Below, piece by piece: positions 1-13,151 of a stretch of 64,000 bases of DNA. The position numbers and the translations under genes were made by a program. A model generated the notes under the pieces. The model searched no databases and had not been told where the DNA came from. It saw nothing but the letters and a program-made list of their open reading frames with translations. This DNA is from Valencia hispanica (taxonomy: Eukaryota > Chordata > Actinopteri > Cyprinodontiformes > Valenciidae), in assembly GCA_963556495.2 (NCBI GenBank), contig OY747716.1, positions 27,452,818 through 27,516,817 on the forward strand, written 5' to 3'. Numbering within the stretch: the first letter of the stretch is position 1; each line of letters begins with the position of its first letter.

Positions 1-1206
1 CTCAATAAACTGCCTTGCAACAGTGCCATGCTCTTGCTCTCCCTTTTGTGCTGCCCGTCTCATGCAGTAAATGGCAACAGCGGGTGATGGGCTGTTGCCA
101 AAAACATGTACTTTCATCCTATATTCGACTATACTCTTGGTGACGTCATTGTCCTCGAACCAGAGATAGCGAAGATAGTCTCTGTGTTCTTCACACACCT
201 CAAAACAGTAAAACATCTGCTGTACATCTGCTGTCAAGGCTATGGGCTCTTTTCTAAACCTCAATAGCACCCCTATGAGAGAGTTGTTGAGATCGGGTCC
301 ACTAAGTAGCACCTGATTGAGTGATACTCCGTCACACTCCGCACTAGTATCGAAAACAACTTGTAACTGGTCCGGTTTCTTTGGGTGATAAACACCAAAT
401 GTTGGCAGATACCAATGTTCTTTACCTTCAGGCAGAGGAGGTGTGAGTTCAGCTTGATCATTGTTCAGCATTTTCTGCATGAACTGGATGTAGTGATCTT
501 TCATTACTGGTTTCTTCTCCACAGTCTTTCTGAGGGAGTACAGACGTTTGAGGGCTTGCTCTCTATTGCTTGGGAGCCTCCTTCTTGGAGAACGGAAAGG
601 CAAGGGAGCAACCCAACCGTTCTCTTCGTTCTGGCTGACTCCATTGTCCATAAGACTTAAAAAGGTTTTGTCGTCGATCGACAGTGCGACCTTGTCATCT
701 GAATCAGACCTATTGAACACCGAATTACCTAGCTTGTCAGTGTTATCCTCAAAGTCAAAAGTGTCCCTACACTGAGTGTTTTGATGAGACGTAATGCTAT
801 AATTCTCTTTCACTGTGATGATGTTAGGGCATGGCTCAAAATAGGATGTACGACCACTTTCTAACGTGTGTGTTTTGTAAACATTTACCTCTGATGTGCT
901 GTGAGCCTTTCCTAAGCACACGTCTCCCACAATAACCCAGCCCAAGTCCAGCCTTTGTGCATATGGGGCGTTATTCGGGCCGTTGATCTGTTCTCGTACC
1001 TTATGAACCCTGAGGATGTCCCTCCCCAGGAGTAAGAGGATAGGAGCATGGTGGTCGACAGGTTGGATCTTCTTCGCTATTGGGAGCAGGTGGGGATGAT
1101 GCTAAGCAATCTCGGGTGAAGGTATTTCAGATCTGTCATCAGGCACTGAATCACATTCAATCAAAGGGGGGAGCCGGATGTCCGTTTTTCCGTCCATGGA
1201 TTGTAT
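1..1206 (-). pseudogene. BEL/Pao protease-reverse transcriptase fragment
   Basis: Minus-strand translation continues after the 1207 stop with protease-region sequence (PPLIECDSVPDDRSEIP), another stop near 1102, the LGRD segment, and then reverse transcriptase palm sequence that reads openly to the window edge. The fragment lacks the catalytic RT core further downstream, which is outside the window. It is a relic and not a host gene. Confidence 0.8.
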
Positions 1207-3234
1207 TCAGAAGTTCACGGCTCTCCTGCCGGTAGTTTGAGCTTTTCCGGAGCAAGTCTTGAGGGTGTACGGTGCGGGTGGCGCTTTGATTTCAAACAGG
1301 TTGAAAAACTCTGTCCTGGCCAGGGACCTATTGCTTTGCTCGTCGATCACTGCATACATGTTGATTGCGCTTTCCTTTTGCCCCTCTGGGTAGGCTTTCA
1401 CTAAACAAATCTTGGAGCAAGACCGCAGGTTTTTACTCTGACCGCACACCTCTGTGCACTTTGAGACGACTGAAGGAGGGCTTTCAATTTGCTCTTCGCC
1501 TTTGTTTCGTTCTTCACTTTCCGACGGAGCACTTTTGGGAGCAACAATATGACCTGGGTGAAGTGCTGATATATGCTTAGGACTGTTGCACTCAATACAC
1601 TTGACTGCAGCTTTACAATCTTTTGCCATATGCTGGACTGAACCACAACATCTGTAGCAAATGCGGTGCTCTCTGAGAACGGCTTGACGTTCTTCTATAG
1701 GTTTATCTCTGAACGTTTTACACTTTTTGAGTGGATGTGGCTTTTTGTGGATGGGACACTGCCAATCCGGTTCCTCTATTTTTATTTTCTCCTGGTCGCT
1801 TTTCTCTGCAACCTCTATTTTGTGTACTGACACAGTAGCTTTGGGGCAGTATGAAGTTGGCCTTTCTGGGCGTGAGAGAGCTTGACTGTTAGAGCTAGAC
1901 GCAGCAAAGCTTGGATCATTCCTCATTTTAGCTTGTTGTTGAACAAACTGTAGAAACACTGAGAACGGTGGAAACGACACCCTGTGAGACTCTTTGTATT
2001 GTGTTCCCACAGTTGTCCACCTTTCCTGTAGGTTGAAGGGAAGTTTTTCGACTATTTGTCTTACCCCTCGAGCTGTGTCTAGGTAGGCAAGTCCTGGTAG
2101 TGCACCATCTGCTTTAGCACACTGTAACTCCAAGAGGAGGTCACCAAGGTCTCTTAACCTTGCATTGTCCTTATTTGTTAGTCTTGGAAAGTTCTCCACC
2201 TTCTTTAGCAGTGCATCCTCGATGGCCTCTGAGCAGCCGTAGCACTCCTCCAGGCGCTGCTAGATCATTTTCACACCTGCAGAAGGATTTAGAGTATGTG
2301 CTGCGCGAATCCTTTTTGCCTGTTCTGAGGATTTTGGCCCCAACCATTTTGCAAGCAGGTCAAGTTCTTCCCTAACTGATAAGTTTAAATCTTTAATTGC
2401 GCTAACAAACGAGGCTTTCCTTGCCCAATAATTTTCTGGCTTATCGTCGAAATACAATAAACCAGCGCTCACTAATTCTTTGCGAATGAGATACTTAGCA
2501 AAATCTTGGGCTCCAATGAACTCAACTGAAGAGTTATTTGATGGTTGGAAGGTATGAGCGAGAGGATTTAATAGGTAGGTATTTGTAGGATCCTTGGTAA
2601 CGTTTTGTTCTTGTTTTATGCCTGTATTAATTGGAGGAGGTGTGTATTGAGTCTTATTCGTCGGCTGGCAGACTGATTGCTTTGTAGCTTGTACTTCTAT
2701 CATATTGTCTTTCGTGTCAACGATTCCTGAAAAAACGGACTCACATTGTTGGGCTACATATTCCCTGGTCCGCTGTACTGTATCAAGAGGCTCAGCATCA
2801 GAAAGTAGCCTTATGCTTCTCTCCCCGCTCTGATTCTCTACTTCCTCATAGACAGCAGCTTCTGCTTCGGCTGCAGCTACTTCTTTTTGACAATTTAGCA
2901 CGTGGAGGCTAGCATTTAAATTTGCCTTTTGTTGTAGCATGGTTGCTTCCAATTCTGCCATTTGTTTCATCATGTCAGCCTCTTTTTCTGCAAAGGGTAA
3001 CAGAGCTTTGGCAGCCTGCGCCTTGGCGTAGGCCTTTGTGGCTAAAGACCCTGAAGATGTCGTGTGGGACCGCCTGCTGGTACCTTTGGACTTGGTGTCG
3101 AGTGGTGGTGATGGCGGTGTGTCCAACCGTAGATATCTGGCATCCGACAGCTGCTCTGTGTCCTCGTCTGGACGTTGCTTTGTGTCTGCTTCATTTTGCA
3201 GCTCATAGTTTTTTAAATAGCAACGTAAACTCAT
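1207..3234 (-). pseudogene. BEL/Pao gag with zinc knuckle, one internal amber stop
   Basis: The reading frame starts with ATG at 3234 and stays in the same frame down to a stop at 1207-1209. It is interrupted once, by TAG at 2260-2262, where related elements normally read Trp. The N-terminal half is rich in Ala, Glu and Gln and looks like a coiled coil. The C-terminal half has a zinc knuckle at about 1615-1659 (CYRCCGSVQHMAKDC) followed by a second Cys/His cluster, then the beginning of the retropepsin-like region. The 1207 stop falls inside the protease region, before the LGRD motif. The product would be a structural nucleic-acid-binding polyprotein if intact. Confidence 0.8.
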
Positions 3235-4390
3235 GTCTGCTTATGTTGCTCTGTGTCGTTTGAACCCGCCGAGGAGACGTCTTCTTGCTTCGGACGTCTT
3301 ATTCGTCTTTTTACTGTGCTGTCCTCACAACACGTGTCTGTGGGCTGCTAGACAGCCAGCGAACCATGAAAGAAAACTCCAGACACAAGGCTTGCTTTTC
3401 TTGTTTAGTGAAGCTTTCTTGTATTGAAAACAATTGTTTGGTAACTGTAACGTACAAAACAGAAGGAGCAATCACTAAATGTGTATTGTATAAAACACAA
3501 TTATTCAGTGCACATGACATTCCAATGTAACAAACAGCTAAAAAACATGACAAAACAATATTCCTGAAACGTCTGAGACTTCTAAACAGGTGCTTAGGAC
3601 ACATAAATACTTACAAAGACGAAAATCTACCGAGACTCAAACATTTAGAGCGACACAGCGTTGTCAGACGTGATTTTCAGGTATCAATTCTGCAGTACGA
3701 GCTGAGTTACTTTTTCCGAGCAACAAACGCCGAAGATTGTTTATGTACGGGAAGAGCACTCACTCTGCAGAAACAACAACAAAGATCCTTCCAAGAAAAG
3801 GTGTCTCACTTTGTTTACTTTTTAACCTGGCTTTTTAACCTACTTCTTAACATATAATTGTTACCAATTATGAACTTATTTATGACATTTTAACTAACTT
3901 ATTAACCATATGACATTATAGCCGTCTTTGACCTAAAGACATGACACCGTCTCCTTGCAGCTCCACGAGCCAGAACCAAAAGACGATGAGTTTAGTGTTC
4001 ACGCCCCCTTCATCGACTCTGTGATGTCATCACTGGGCACAGACCAATGAGAATGGGTTGAGGGCGGCGCAAAGGATGCTGGGAGATGCAGTTCGTTTAG
4101 TCAAAGGCGATAGCCTCAACGGTCTCATTTCAATCAAAACCTTAAACTCGTTTTAGATGGATTTAGGTGACAAACCAGCACCATATGGAGCATCATTGTA
4201 AGGAAAGGGAAGGAAAATGAAACATGGGTCAAATAGTAATTTCATTTTCATGTGCATTATTATTCAGACCTTCTGAATAAATGCTCTTTATATTCTTTGA
4301 TCTAAACCATTTCATTTTCACTCTCATTTTATTTTTCAGGGTCTTTGTCCTGGTTGGAAGGGGAAAAGCACAATATAAATTCAGTCAATT
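3235..4390. other. Non-coding stretch, probably includes the BEL 5' LTR and leader
   Basis: No protein-coding signal of its own. Since it lies directly upstream of the minus-strand gag start, part of it should be the 5' leader and LTR of the BEL element. The partner LTR is outside the window, so the ends cannot be fixed. Confidence 0.4.
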
Positions 4391-4679
4391 TGTAAAAACC
4401 CAGATCGGAAGACCCAATAGTTCAACGAGACACAGTAACTTTAAAAGTATTTATTTATTTATTTATTTATGTATATTTACTACTAAATAAATATATTCAG
4501 CATTTATTTAGGCAAGGGTCATAAACAAGAGTTCTAGGCAAGGTGCAGTGCGGTTTGCCAGGGACAAAAGCTAGACATCCACTGGCTCAAGATAATCTGG
4601 CAGGAGCATCTGGTTGAAAGGAGTTTATATGGGTGGAGACAGGAGTGAGAGGCAGCAGGCAATAATTAGACATAGGTGA

Positions 4680-5630
4680 ACAGGGTGTGTAATGAGTGGC
4701 AACACGGGACACATGGAATGTGGGATGAATGTGTAGGGCTCTAGGAAGCTGCCAGTGGATTCACCACCTTGAAAATAGAGAAAGGACCAATGAAACGAGA
4801 AGACAGCTTCCCGTTCTCTACCTTAAGTGAAAGGGTCCTTGGTGGAGAGCCAAACCCTCTGTCCAATGGAGTACTGGGGCGCACAAGTGCGGTGACGATT
4901 GGAAGCTCTGGAGAAGGCATCAACTGCTTTGAAGAGTGTCAGTCTGGCTCCTCTCCAGGTTCGCTGGCAGTGGAGAGCAGCAGAAGGAATTCTGGCTTCC
5001 TTCTCGTGAATGGTGAACGCCAATGGCTGAAACCCATAAACAGTGTAGAAAGGAGACAAACCCGTGGAACTCGATGGAAGAAGGTTTAGTGCATGCTCTA
5101 CCCAGGGTAGGTTCTGTGACCACCTGGTAGGGTCCTTCTCACAAAGCATTTTTACTTTGACCTCTTGGTTAGCACTTTTAGACTGGCCTTTAGTTTGGGG
5201 ATGAAAGCCAGATGAAAGACTCAACTTGATCTCCAACAAATCACAGAACTCCCTCCAAAACTGCGAGACAAACTGGGGACCCTGATCCGAAACGATGTCG
5301 GGTGGTATTCTATGCAAGTGAAACACCTCACGGACCAGGACCAGGAGTTTCTTGAGGGGGACCAGGTGAGTCATCTTAGAAAATTGGTCCACTATAGTAT
5401 GGATAACTGTACAACTATTAGATGTTGGGAGTCCGGTTATGAACTCCATGACAATGTGTCACCAATGTCGATGTGGTACGGGCAAGGTCTGAGATGACTA
5501 GCTGGCAGTCTACAAGAGGGTTTAGCATGAGAGCAGGTATGGCAGGCAGTTACAAAGTCCTTAGTGTCAGAGTACAATATTGGCCACCAGAAATAGCCCT
5601 GAATGACTGACAGGGTTCTTCATATTATTC
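4680..5630 (-). pseudogene. gypsy integrase fragment
   Basis: Minus-strand frames give the H2C2 zinc-binding region (GYFWWPILYSDTKDF, CHTCSHAKPS), then the rve core with the two catalytic Asp in TIVDQFSK and VSDQGPQF. The third catalytic position reads GQSKSAN where GQTERAN is usual, so the Glu seems replaced. After a frameshift near 4823 the C-terminal region (FIGPFSIFKVVNPLAA, then IHPTFHVSRV) follows. The multiple frame changes and lost Glu mean it is inactive. Confidence 0.75.
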
Positions 5631-5639
5631 TGGCGTTCC

Positions 5640-5970
5640 CCACAGCTTGGCCCGATCCAAAAGTAAGGAGATGGCATACGCTACCTTAGATCTTTCAGTG
5701 GGAAAAGAGTATGGCTGCAACTCGAAGTGAATCTCACGCTGAGTCAGGAAGGCTCTGCACTGTGTTGGTTCCCGTTTGAAGACCTCTGGTGGAGAGAGGT
5801 TCTTAAAGGGATGAAGTCCAATACTGCACAGCAGAATCCACTGAAGCTACAGGCTGAACTTGAGGAGGGTTATTAGGGAGTGACAGATTACGCAACAAGT
5901 TGATCATCTCTGAAACATTGTTCTCCAACTTGGCAATAGCAGTCTCTCCACTCATGTGCCGGTGACGGGT
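5640..5970 (-). pseudogene. gypsy gag 5' fragment
   Basis: Minus-strand reading starts with ATG near 5970 (MDPSP) just inside the right-hand LTR repeat. With a frame change it continues into the gag motif RAFLTQREIHFELQPYSF followed by RSKVAYAISLLLDRAKLWG. It stops abruptly near 5635, where integrase sequence begins, so the gag C-terminus is lost. Fragment of a retrotransposon structural gene, non-functional. Confidence 0.7.
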
Positions 5971-6060
5971 CCATCTCGGCCAGATTATACTGTAAAAACC
6001 CAGATCGGAAGACCCAATAATTCAACCAGACACAATAACTTTAAGAGGATTTATTTAGCC

Positions 6061-6489
6061 TCTGGTGATGGACAGCAAAAGTTCTTAGCACAGATCCGTC
6101 TCAAGAGAAAGGGGATCTAAGCTTCTCCTGAATCAGTCACCGAAGGTGTGGGTGTAGGGTGATGCTCAGTCATTCAGTAAAATGATAAAAAAAAGTTGAT
6201 TTTAGAAGTGTTTCAGAGTTGCAGTTTGTTTTATTCTGAAAGCCAACATGTTAAGGATGTTAAATATCCACAAATCTCACAATTGACCAGGTCACGAAAA
6301 ATCCATGTTTTTGCCTGTAGTGTCTTGCCTTAACATGAACTAATGCGTCAAGCCACCTGTGCTATATTTGTTAACTGCTATCAAGGAATATGACTCTCAT
6401 TTGTACTGTAGTATGCATGAGAGGAGATGCTGCGTGATTTATGGACTTTTATGTAGTGTCGGCTAATAATGTATTGGGCTAGTCTGGAC
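6061..6489. other. No recognisable feature
   Basis: Non-coding sequence between the gypsy relic and an L2-like LINE. A short A-rich run lies near 6187. I see no gene or clear repeat ends. Confidence 0.4.
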
Positions 6490-7990
6490 AGAAAATGCGA
6501 GGGCTGAATTTTTGTCCCAGTCCACCCCTGACTACAGGCCAATCTTCAATCTTACATTCATCAGTAAGATTATTGAAAAAGCTGTGCTTCAACAGTTAAA
6601 TGGCTTCCTAACAATGACCAACTGCTTAGATGTTTTTCCGTCTGGGTTCTGTGCTCACCACAGCACTGAGACTGCCCTCGTCAAAGTTTTCAATGACATC
6701 CGCATAAATACAGACTGTGGTAGAACCACAGTGCTGGTTCTGTTGGATCTCAGTGCAGCATTTGACACTGCTGACCATGATATATTATTGGAACGACTGG
6801 AGAGCTGAGTCAGACTCTCTGGTACAGTACTTGGCTGGTTTGAGTCTTAAAGAGCAGGGACTTCTTTGTTTCAATAGGAAACTTTTCATCAGAACGAACA
6901 GAACTCACATGTGTGGTGCCCATCCTGGGTCCCCTATTATTTAATATCTACATGATCCCACTAGCCCAGATTATAACAACCAAAAAGATTAGCTACCATA
7001 ACTATGCAGATGATACTCAGCTCTACATTACAGTGTCATCAGGTGAATTTGAACCAATCCAGCAAATCAATGGATGGATGTGCCATAGCTTTCTCCAACT
7101 GAACAGAAACAAAACAGAAGTAATTACTCGTGGACCTAAAAAGGAACAATCAAGAGTCAGCACACAGCTTCAGTTGATACAGTTAGAAAATACTGATCAA
7201 TCCCAAAATCTAGGTGTAGTAATGGACTCAGACCTAAACTTCCAGTGTCACATAAAGGCAACAACAAGGTCAGCCTTTTATCACTTGAAGAACCTTTCTA
7301 GGACTAAAGGACTGATGTTGCAAAAGGACCTTGAAACACTCATCCATGCGTTTATCTTTAGTCAGATTGAGTACTGCAACAGCGTCCTCACAGTTCTGCT
7401 TAAAAAGTCAATTAGCTGTCTTATTGAACGTTGCTGCTTGTGTCTTCACTAGAACCAGGAAAGTAGAGCACATCACCCAAGTTCTAAAGTCCTTACACTG
7501 GCTACCTGTAGCTCAGAGAATATACTTCAAAATACTCCTACTAGTTTATAAATCATTGAATGGCCTGGCGCCAAAGTATGTTGAAGATCTACTGTTACTA
7601 TACCAACCCCCCAGACCACTCAGGTCCTCTAATTCCAGTCTACTCAGCTTCCCCAAAATTACAACCAAACATGGACAAGCAGCTTTCAGTTTCTATGGTC
7701 ATCTAATCTGCAACAAACTTCCGGACAACTGCAAAGATGCTGAAACACTGAGATCTTATAAATCACACCTAAAAACCCATCTGTTTAGAGCTGCCTTTGA
7801 GTAATAAGTAATGTTTTCATGTATCATATGTTATGTGTGTGCTTCATGCTTTATTGCTGTTTTTACTTTATATGCTTTGTCTGTGTTTTACTGCTATTTT
7901 TTATTTTACCCCTTAATCATGTGAAGCACCTTGAATTACCTTGTTTGTTGAAAGTGTGCTAAACAAATAAAAATGTCCTTGCCTTGCCTT
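6490..7990 (+). mobile_element. L2/CR1-like LINE, 5'-truncated, RT to 3' end
   Basis: Translation in three successive frames gives the reverse transcriptase of an L2-type non-LTR retrotransposon: DYRPIFNLTFISKIIEK, SGFCAHHSTETALVKVFND, VLVLLDLSAAFDT and the catalytic YADDTQLYI (YADD codons at 7003-7014). The C-terminal segment follows (HWLPVAQRIYFKILLLVYK, LRSYKSHLKTHLFR). A 3' UTR follows and ends in a short CTTGC repeat near 7975-7990, as in this family. Frame changes near 6808, 6913 and 7440 show it is dead. The 5' part with endonuclease is missing. Confidence 0.85.
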
Positions 7991-8014
7991 GGTTGGCATG
8001 GAGTTGTGCAATAC

Positions 8015-8420
8015 TTATTCAATTTCCAGATGATGGATTAAAAATGTTCTGCGGAGCTCTTCATAGGCTGGGATGTTATTTAATAACCTAATGTTGATTA
8101 AAACCTTTCCATAACTTTGTGCTTGACCTGTGTTCTTTGGTCTTCATGATGTTGTTTATTTCCTAATGTTCTCTAACAAACCTCTGAGGCCTTCACAGAA
8201 CAGCTCTACTTACACACAAGGGGACTCTATTAACCAATTAGGAGCTATCTTCAGGCAGTTGGTTGCACTGGATTTTATTTAGGGGTAAGTGAATAAAAAT
8301 ACACAACAGCCTTGTACAGCCACAAAAATTTTGAAGCTGTTGAAAAAAATTGAAAAATGTGATTACAGGGTATAGTCATCTACCAAACTTTTCAATTAAG
8401 ACAGCTATACAAAATATTTC
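8015..8420. repeat. Diverged DNA-transposon-type repeat, copy 1
   Basis: This stretch resembles 55370-56330. Both contain, for example, TGGTCTTCATGATG, then TCTCTAACAAA and GAGGCCTTCACAGAACAGCT. The pattern resembles the non-coding strand of Tc1-like relics common in teleosts. No intact coding frame. Confidence 0.5.
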
Positions 8421-8424
8421 TACA

Positions 8425-8839
8425 TAGAGTTTACCTCAAGAAGTACAGCCTGCCACAGGAGCTGCTGGTCATCAACTACATGACCACTATCCAGTCTGTC
8501 CTGTGCCCATCCACCACTGTGTGCTTTGGCTCATCCACAAAACAGATCCAAATTGCAACAAACAATTACATCTCCAGAGAAAACCATCACAGCTGAGCTC
8601 CCCTCTGTCCAGGACTTGTACTGGTCTAGGGTCAGGGAAAGGACAGATAATATCTCTGGAGATCCCATGCATCCTGGACACAAACTGTTTAAACTTTTAC
8701 ATTCAGGTCAGTGTGACAGAGCACTATTTTCAAAAACTACCTGCCTCAGTGACTGTCTTTTTATATATTTTATATTGGGTGCTGCTGTGTTGTAGTTGTT
8801 TTATTTTTTATTTTTATGGACCTTGAGTCTTACAATAAA

Positions 8840-8870
<31 letters not shown>
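8425..8870 (+). mobile_element. LINE 3' end with (GAT)n tail
   Basis: Broken frames resemble the C-terminal end of a LINE ORF2, including HPGHKLFKLLHSGQCDRALF. They are followed by an AATAAAG and a (GAT)n tail at about 8838-8870. A shorter, related fragment occurs near 21990-22200. I cannot name the clade with certainty (Rex- or Tx1-like). Confidence 0.55.
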
Positions 8871-9055
8871 TCACTCTGATGAACACAATTAGCACCTACA
8901 GCCTGAGTAGTCAGCTACTCTGCTGTGAAAAAAATCAAAAACAAATTTGCACATCCACAACCTGACTTTTTTACTTTTCTTTTTTATAAATGGCTGTACA
9001 TAAACATAATTGTACAAGCTGTTCCTTTATTTTTTCTCTCTACAGTTTATTTATA

Positions 9056-10272
9056 CACTCACTGGCCACTTTATTAGGTACACCTGTCCAACTGCTCATT
9101 AATGCTAATTTCTAATCAGCCAATCACAAGGCGGCAACTCAATGCATTTAGGCATGTAGACATGGTCAAGACGATCTGCTGCAGTTCAAACTGACCATCA
9201 GAATGGGGAAGAAAGTTGATTTAAGTGACTGAACATGGCATGGTTGTTGGTGCCAGATGGGCTGGTCTGAGTATTTCAGAAACTGCTGATCTACTGGAAT
9301 TTTCACGCACAACCATCTGTAGGGTTAACAGAGAATGGTCCGAAAAAGGGAAAATATCCGGTGATCGGCAGTTCTGTAGAGGAAAATGCCTTGTTGATAC
9401 CAGAGGTCAGAGTTGAATGGCCAGACTGGTTCGAGCTGATAAAAGGGCAACAGTAACTCAAATAACCACTCGTTACAAGCAAGGTATGCAGGAGAGCATC
9501 TCTGAACGCACAGCATGTTGAACATTGAGGCAGATGGGCTACAGCAGCAGAAGACCACACCGGGTGCCACTCCTGTCAGCTAAGAACAGGAAACTGAGGC
9601 TACAATTCGCACAGGCTCACCAAAATTGGACAATAGAAGATTGGAAAAATGTTGCCTGGTCTGATGAGTCTCGATTTCTGCTGTGACATTCGGATGGTAG
9701 GGTCAGAATTTGGTGTCAACAACATGAAAGGATGGATCTGTCCTGCCTTGTATCAACGTTTCAGGCTGGTGGTGGTGGTGTAATGGTTTGGGGGACATTT
9801 TCTTGGCACACTTTGGGCCCCTTAGGACCAATTCAGCATTGTTGCAATGTCAGAGCCTACCTGAGTATTGTTGTTGACCATGTCCATCCCTTTATGACCA
9901 CAGTGTACCCATCTTCTGATGACTACTTCCAGAAGGATAATGCGCCATGTCCTAAAGCTCATATCATCTCAGACTGGTTTCTTGAACATGACAATGAGTG
10001 CACTGTACTCAAATGGCCTCCAAAGTCACCAGATCTTAATCCAATAGAGCACCTTTGAGATGTGGTAGAATGGGAGATTCACATCATGGATGTGCAGCTG
10101 ACAAATCTGCAGCAACTGGATGATGCTATTATGTCATTATGGACCAAAATCTTTGAGGAATGTTTCCAGTGCCTTGTTGAATTTATGCCACGAAGGAGTA
10201 AGGCAGTTCTGAAAGCAAAAGGGGGTCCAACACGGTATTAGCAAGGTGTATCTAATAAAGTGGCCAGTGAGT
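9056..10272 (+). mobile_element. Tc1/mariner-like element, near full length, inactive
   Basis: The ends are inverted repeats: CACTCACTGGCCACTTTATT at 9056 and its reverse complement ending near 10272, about 28 bp with few mismatches. A TA dinucleotide precedes the left end (9054-9055), as expected for TA-target insertion. The 1.2-kb interior is a transposase pseudogene. The right end abuts a (TA)n microsatellite, which may have expanded from the target site. Confidence 0.9.
9203..10241 (+). pseudogene. Tc1-like transposase pseudogene
   Basis: From ATG at 9203 the frames give the N-terminal helix-turn-helix region (SISETADLLEFSRTTICRV), then the DDE domain. Visible DDE blocks are [41 protein letters not shown] and WPPKSPDLNPIEHL. 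Stops and frame changes occur near 9230, 9418, 9683 and 10056. The family is normally about 340 residues in one exon. The catalytic Asp residues remain visible but the reading frame is lost. Confidence 0.85.
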
Positions 10273-10275
10273 CTG

Positions 10276-11256
<981 letters not shown>

Positions 11257-11479
11257 GATTTGCAGCTGGTCCCTGCTCCTATGAACTCAGTTCTGATTTT
11301 AACAGTAACTCAGATATCGGACTTGGACCTTGTTTTACATCATTCATACCTGTTATCAGCAGAGAGCGGAAAAATAATATAAAACATAGCAAATGCAACC
11401 CTAATAATCTCAAGCAGTTACCAAAAGTCCTACGTCCAGTAAACCATACAGTCACTTGATCTCCAATCACCGTTAATAT

Positions 11480-13151
11480 GGCACTTCTAAATGTTAGCTC
11501 TCTGCTGAATAACACTTTTATAATAAATGACCTAATTTTAGACCATAATATTGTTTTTGTTTTTTTACGTAAACATGGCTGAGTACAGATGCCCCCGTTG
11601 TTGTTACAGAGGCCTCCTCACCAAATTTTAATTTCACTTATTCCACGAGGAGTTGCAAAAGGGGAGGCGGAGCTGCTTTTATTAGTTCATCAACGCTTTC
11701 TGCCAAACCTGTTTTATTTGATAATTTTAGCACTTTTGAATATACTGCGTCTGTTTTTAGCACTCCTCAGATTTTGTGTCACAGTTTATAGGCCTCCTAA
11801 AAAGAGTGCACTTTTTATTCAAGAATTTTCAGAGTTTTTATCAATTTTGCACAACTCTTATGAAATAATTATTTTAGCTGGTGATTTTAATCTACATATA
11901 GATAACATCTTAGATCCTTTATCAACAGAAATTTTAAATATTCTGAATTATATGGATTTTAGTCAACATGTCACGCAGCCAACTCACAACAGAGGACACA
12001 CCCTGGACTTGGTCATCACATATGGCCTGTCCACCAGTGTGTCCTCTGTTGTTGACTTGGCTGTCTCTGACTATTACTGTGTGTTTTTTAATATCACCAG
12101 TTTTATCCAGAAGGAGACCTCTGTGAGAACTGTCAGGAAGCGCCATCTAACCCCTGAAGTGGCTGCAGGTTTTCTGGACATTTTTGAAAAGGATCCCCCT
12201 ATTGTTTTACCTGCTCCCTGTGATTTTATTGTCAATAATTTTAACAGAAGGCTTCAATCCGCTCTTGACCTGCTGGCTCCATTTAAAGTTAGAAACAAAC
12301 ACTCAAAACTACCAACACCATGGAGAAACGAAGACCTTAAGAGATTAAAAAGGAGCTGCAGGGTGGTAGAGAGAAAATGGAGGAAAAATAAAATCACAAT
12401 AAATCATGAAATGTACATCAAACATCTCAAATCATATAACAATGCAGTAAGAAATTCCAGAAACGCATAATTTGCCAGAATCATCTGACAACATAAAAAT
12501 AATCCAAAAATTCTGTTTTCCACTATAGACAACATTTTTAACTGTACTACTAATGCATATAAGAAAACCCCCTCAAATGCTCTTTTTGAGGAGTTTGCAG
12601 ACCACTTCAGAGGGAAGGTAGACACAATCAGATGTAATATTTTATCTTCTCAGTGTAACATGGTTTTAGACAAATCTGATTGTGTGTCTCTACCAGAGGA
12701 AACGCTGGACAGTTTTGTCCTGGTGGAAGCTGAGACTCTTGATAAAGTTTTCTCCTCAGTGAGGCCCACCACATGTGTTTTGGACCCGATTCCCATTTCC
12801 TTTTTTAAGCAAACTTATGAATCTTTTACAGATGAGATTTTAACCGTGATGAATTGCTCCCTTCAGACGGGGGTCTTTCCTGTCGCCTTTAAAGGGGCGG
12901 TGGTGAGGCCCCTGCTGAAGAAGAGCAATTTAGATTTTAATGATTTAAACAACTTCAGACCGGTATCTAACTTACCATTTTTAAGCAAAGTTTTAGAAAA
13001 ACTTGTTTTAATTCAACTTAATAATTTTATTAATGGTCATAATGTCCTAGAGAAATTTCAATCTGGTTTTAGGGTGAACCACAGCACAGAGACGGCTCTT
13101 TTAAAGATTTTAAATGATTTTAGATTAAATTATGATGTGCGTCATTTTTAA
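11480..13151 (+). pseudogene. LINE ORF2 fragment: APE endonuclease and partial RT
   Basis: The endonuclease is recognisable by VYRPPKKSALFIQEF, IILAGDFNLHIDN and THNRGHTLDLVIT. The terminal SDH motif reads SDY (VSDYYCVFFN). After a stop near 12470 the RT follows (TTCVLDPIPISFFKQ, GAVVRPLLKKSNLD, LNNFRPVSNLPFLSKVLEK, FQSGFRVNHSTETAL) and ends at 13149-13151 next to 3' UTR sequence. Inactive. Confidence 0.8.

Larger units (their letters stand above)
1..3234 (-). mobile_element. BEL/Pao LTR retrotransposon, 5' half, decayed, runs off the left edge
   Basis: Read on the minus strand, the translation gives in order a coiled-coil gag, a CCHC zinc knuckle, an A17-type aspartic protease/DUF1758 region (LLLLGRDILRVHKVREQING) and the start of a BEL/Pao reverse transcriptase (for example DVQQMFYCFEV and HVFGNSPSPAVAIY). 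This order and these motifs are typical of fish BEL/Pao elements. The frame is broken by stops at 2260-2262, 1207-1209 and near 1102, so the copy is dead. The rest of RT, RNase H, integrase and the 3' LTR lie left of the window. The 5' LTR should lie above 3234 but I cannot delimit it. Confidence 0.85.
4391..6060 (-). mobile_element. Ty3/gypsy retrotransposon with large internal deletion
   Basis: Two direct repeats of about 65 bp starting TGTAAAAACCCAGATCGGAA lie exactly 1600 bp apart (4391 and 5991). They look like LTR ends of a minus-strand element. Between them, the minus strand reads the start of gypsy gag, then jumps directly to the zinc-binding and catalytic parts of integrase. Protease, RT and RNase H are missing. 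The LTR similarity is lost after about 65 bp, so at least one LTR is truncated or rearranged. Confidence 0.75.

Noticed and set aside
4401..4413. AGATCGGAAGA resembles the start of a common sequencing adapter, here and at 6001
   Set aside because: The match stops after 11 bases, and both copies sit at the same place in a diverged LTR repeat. It is chance similarity, not adapter contamination.
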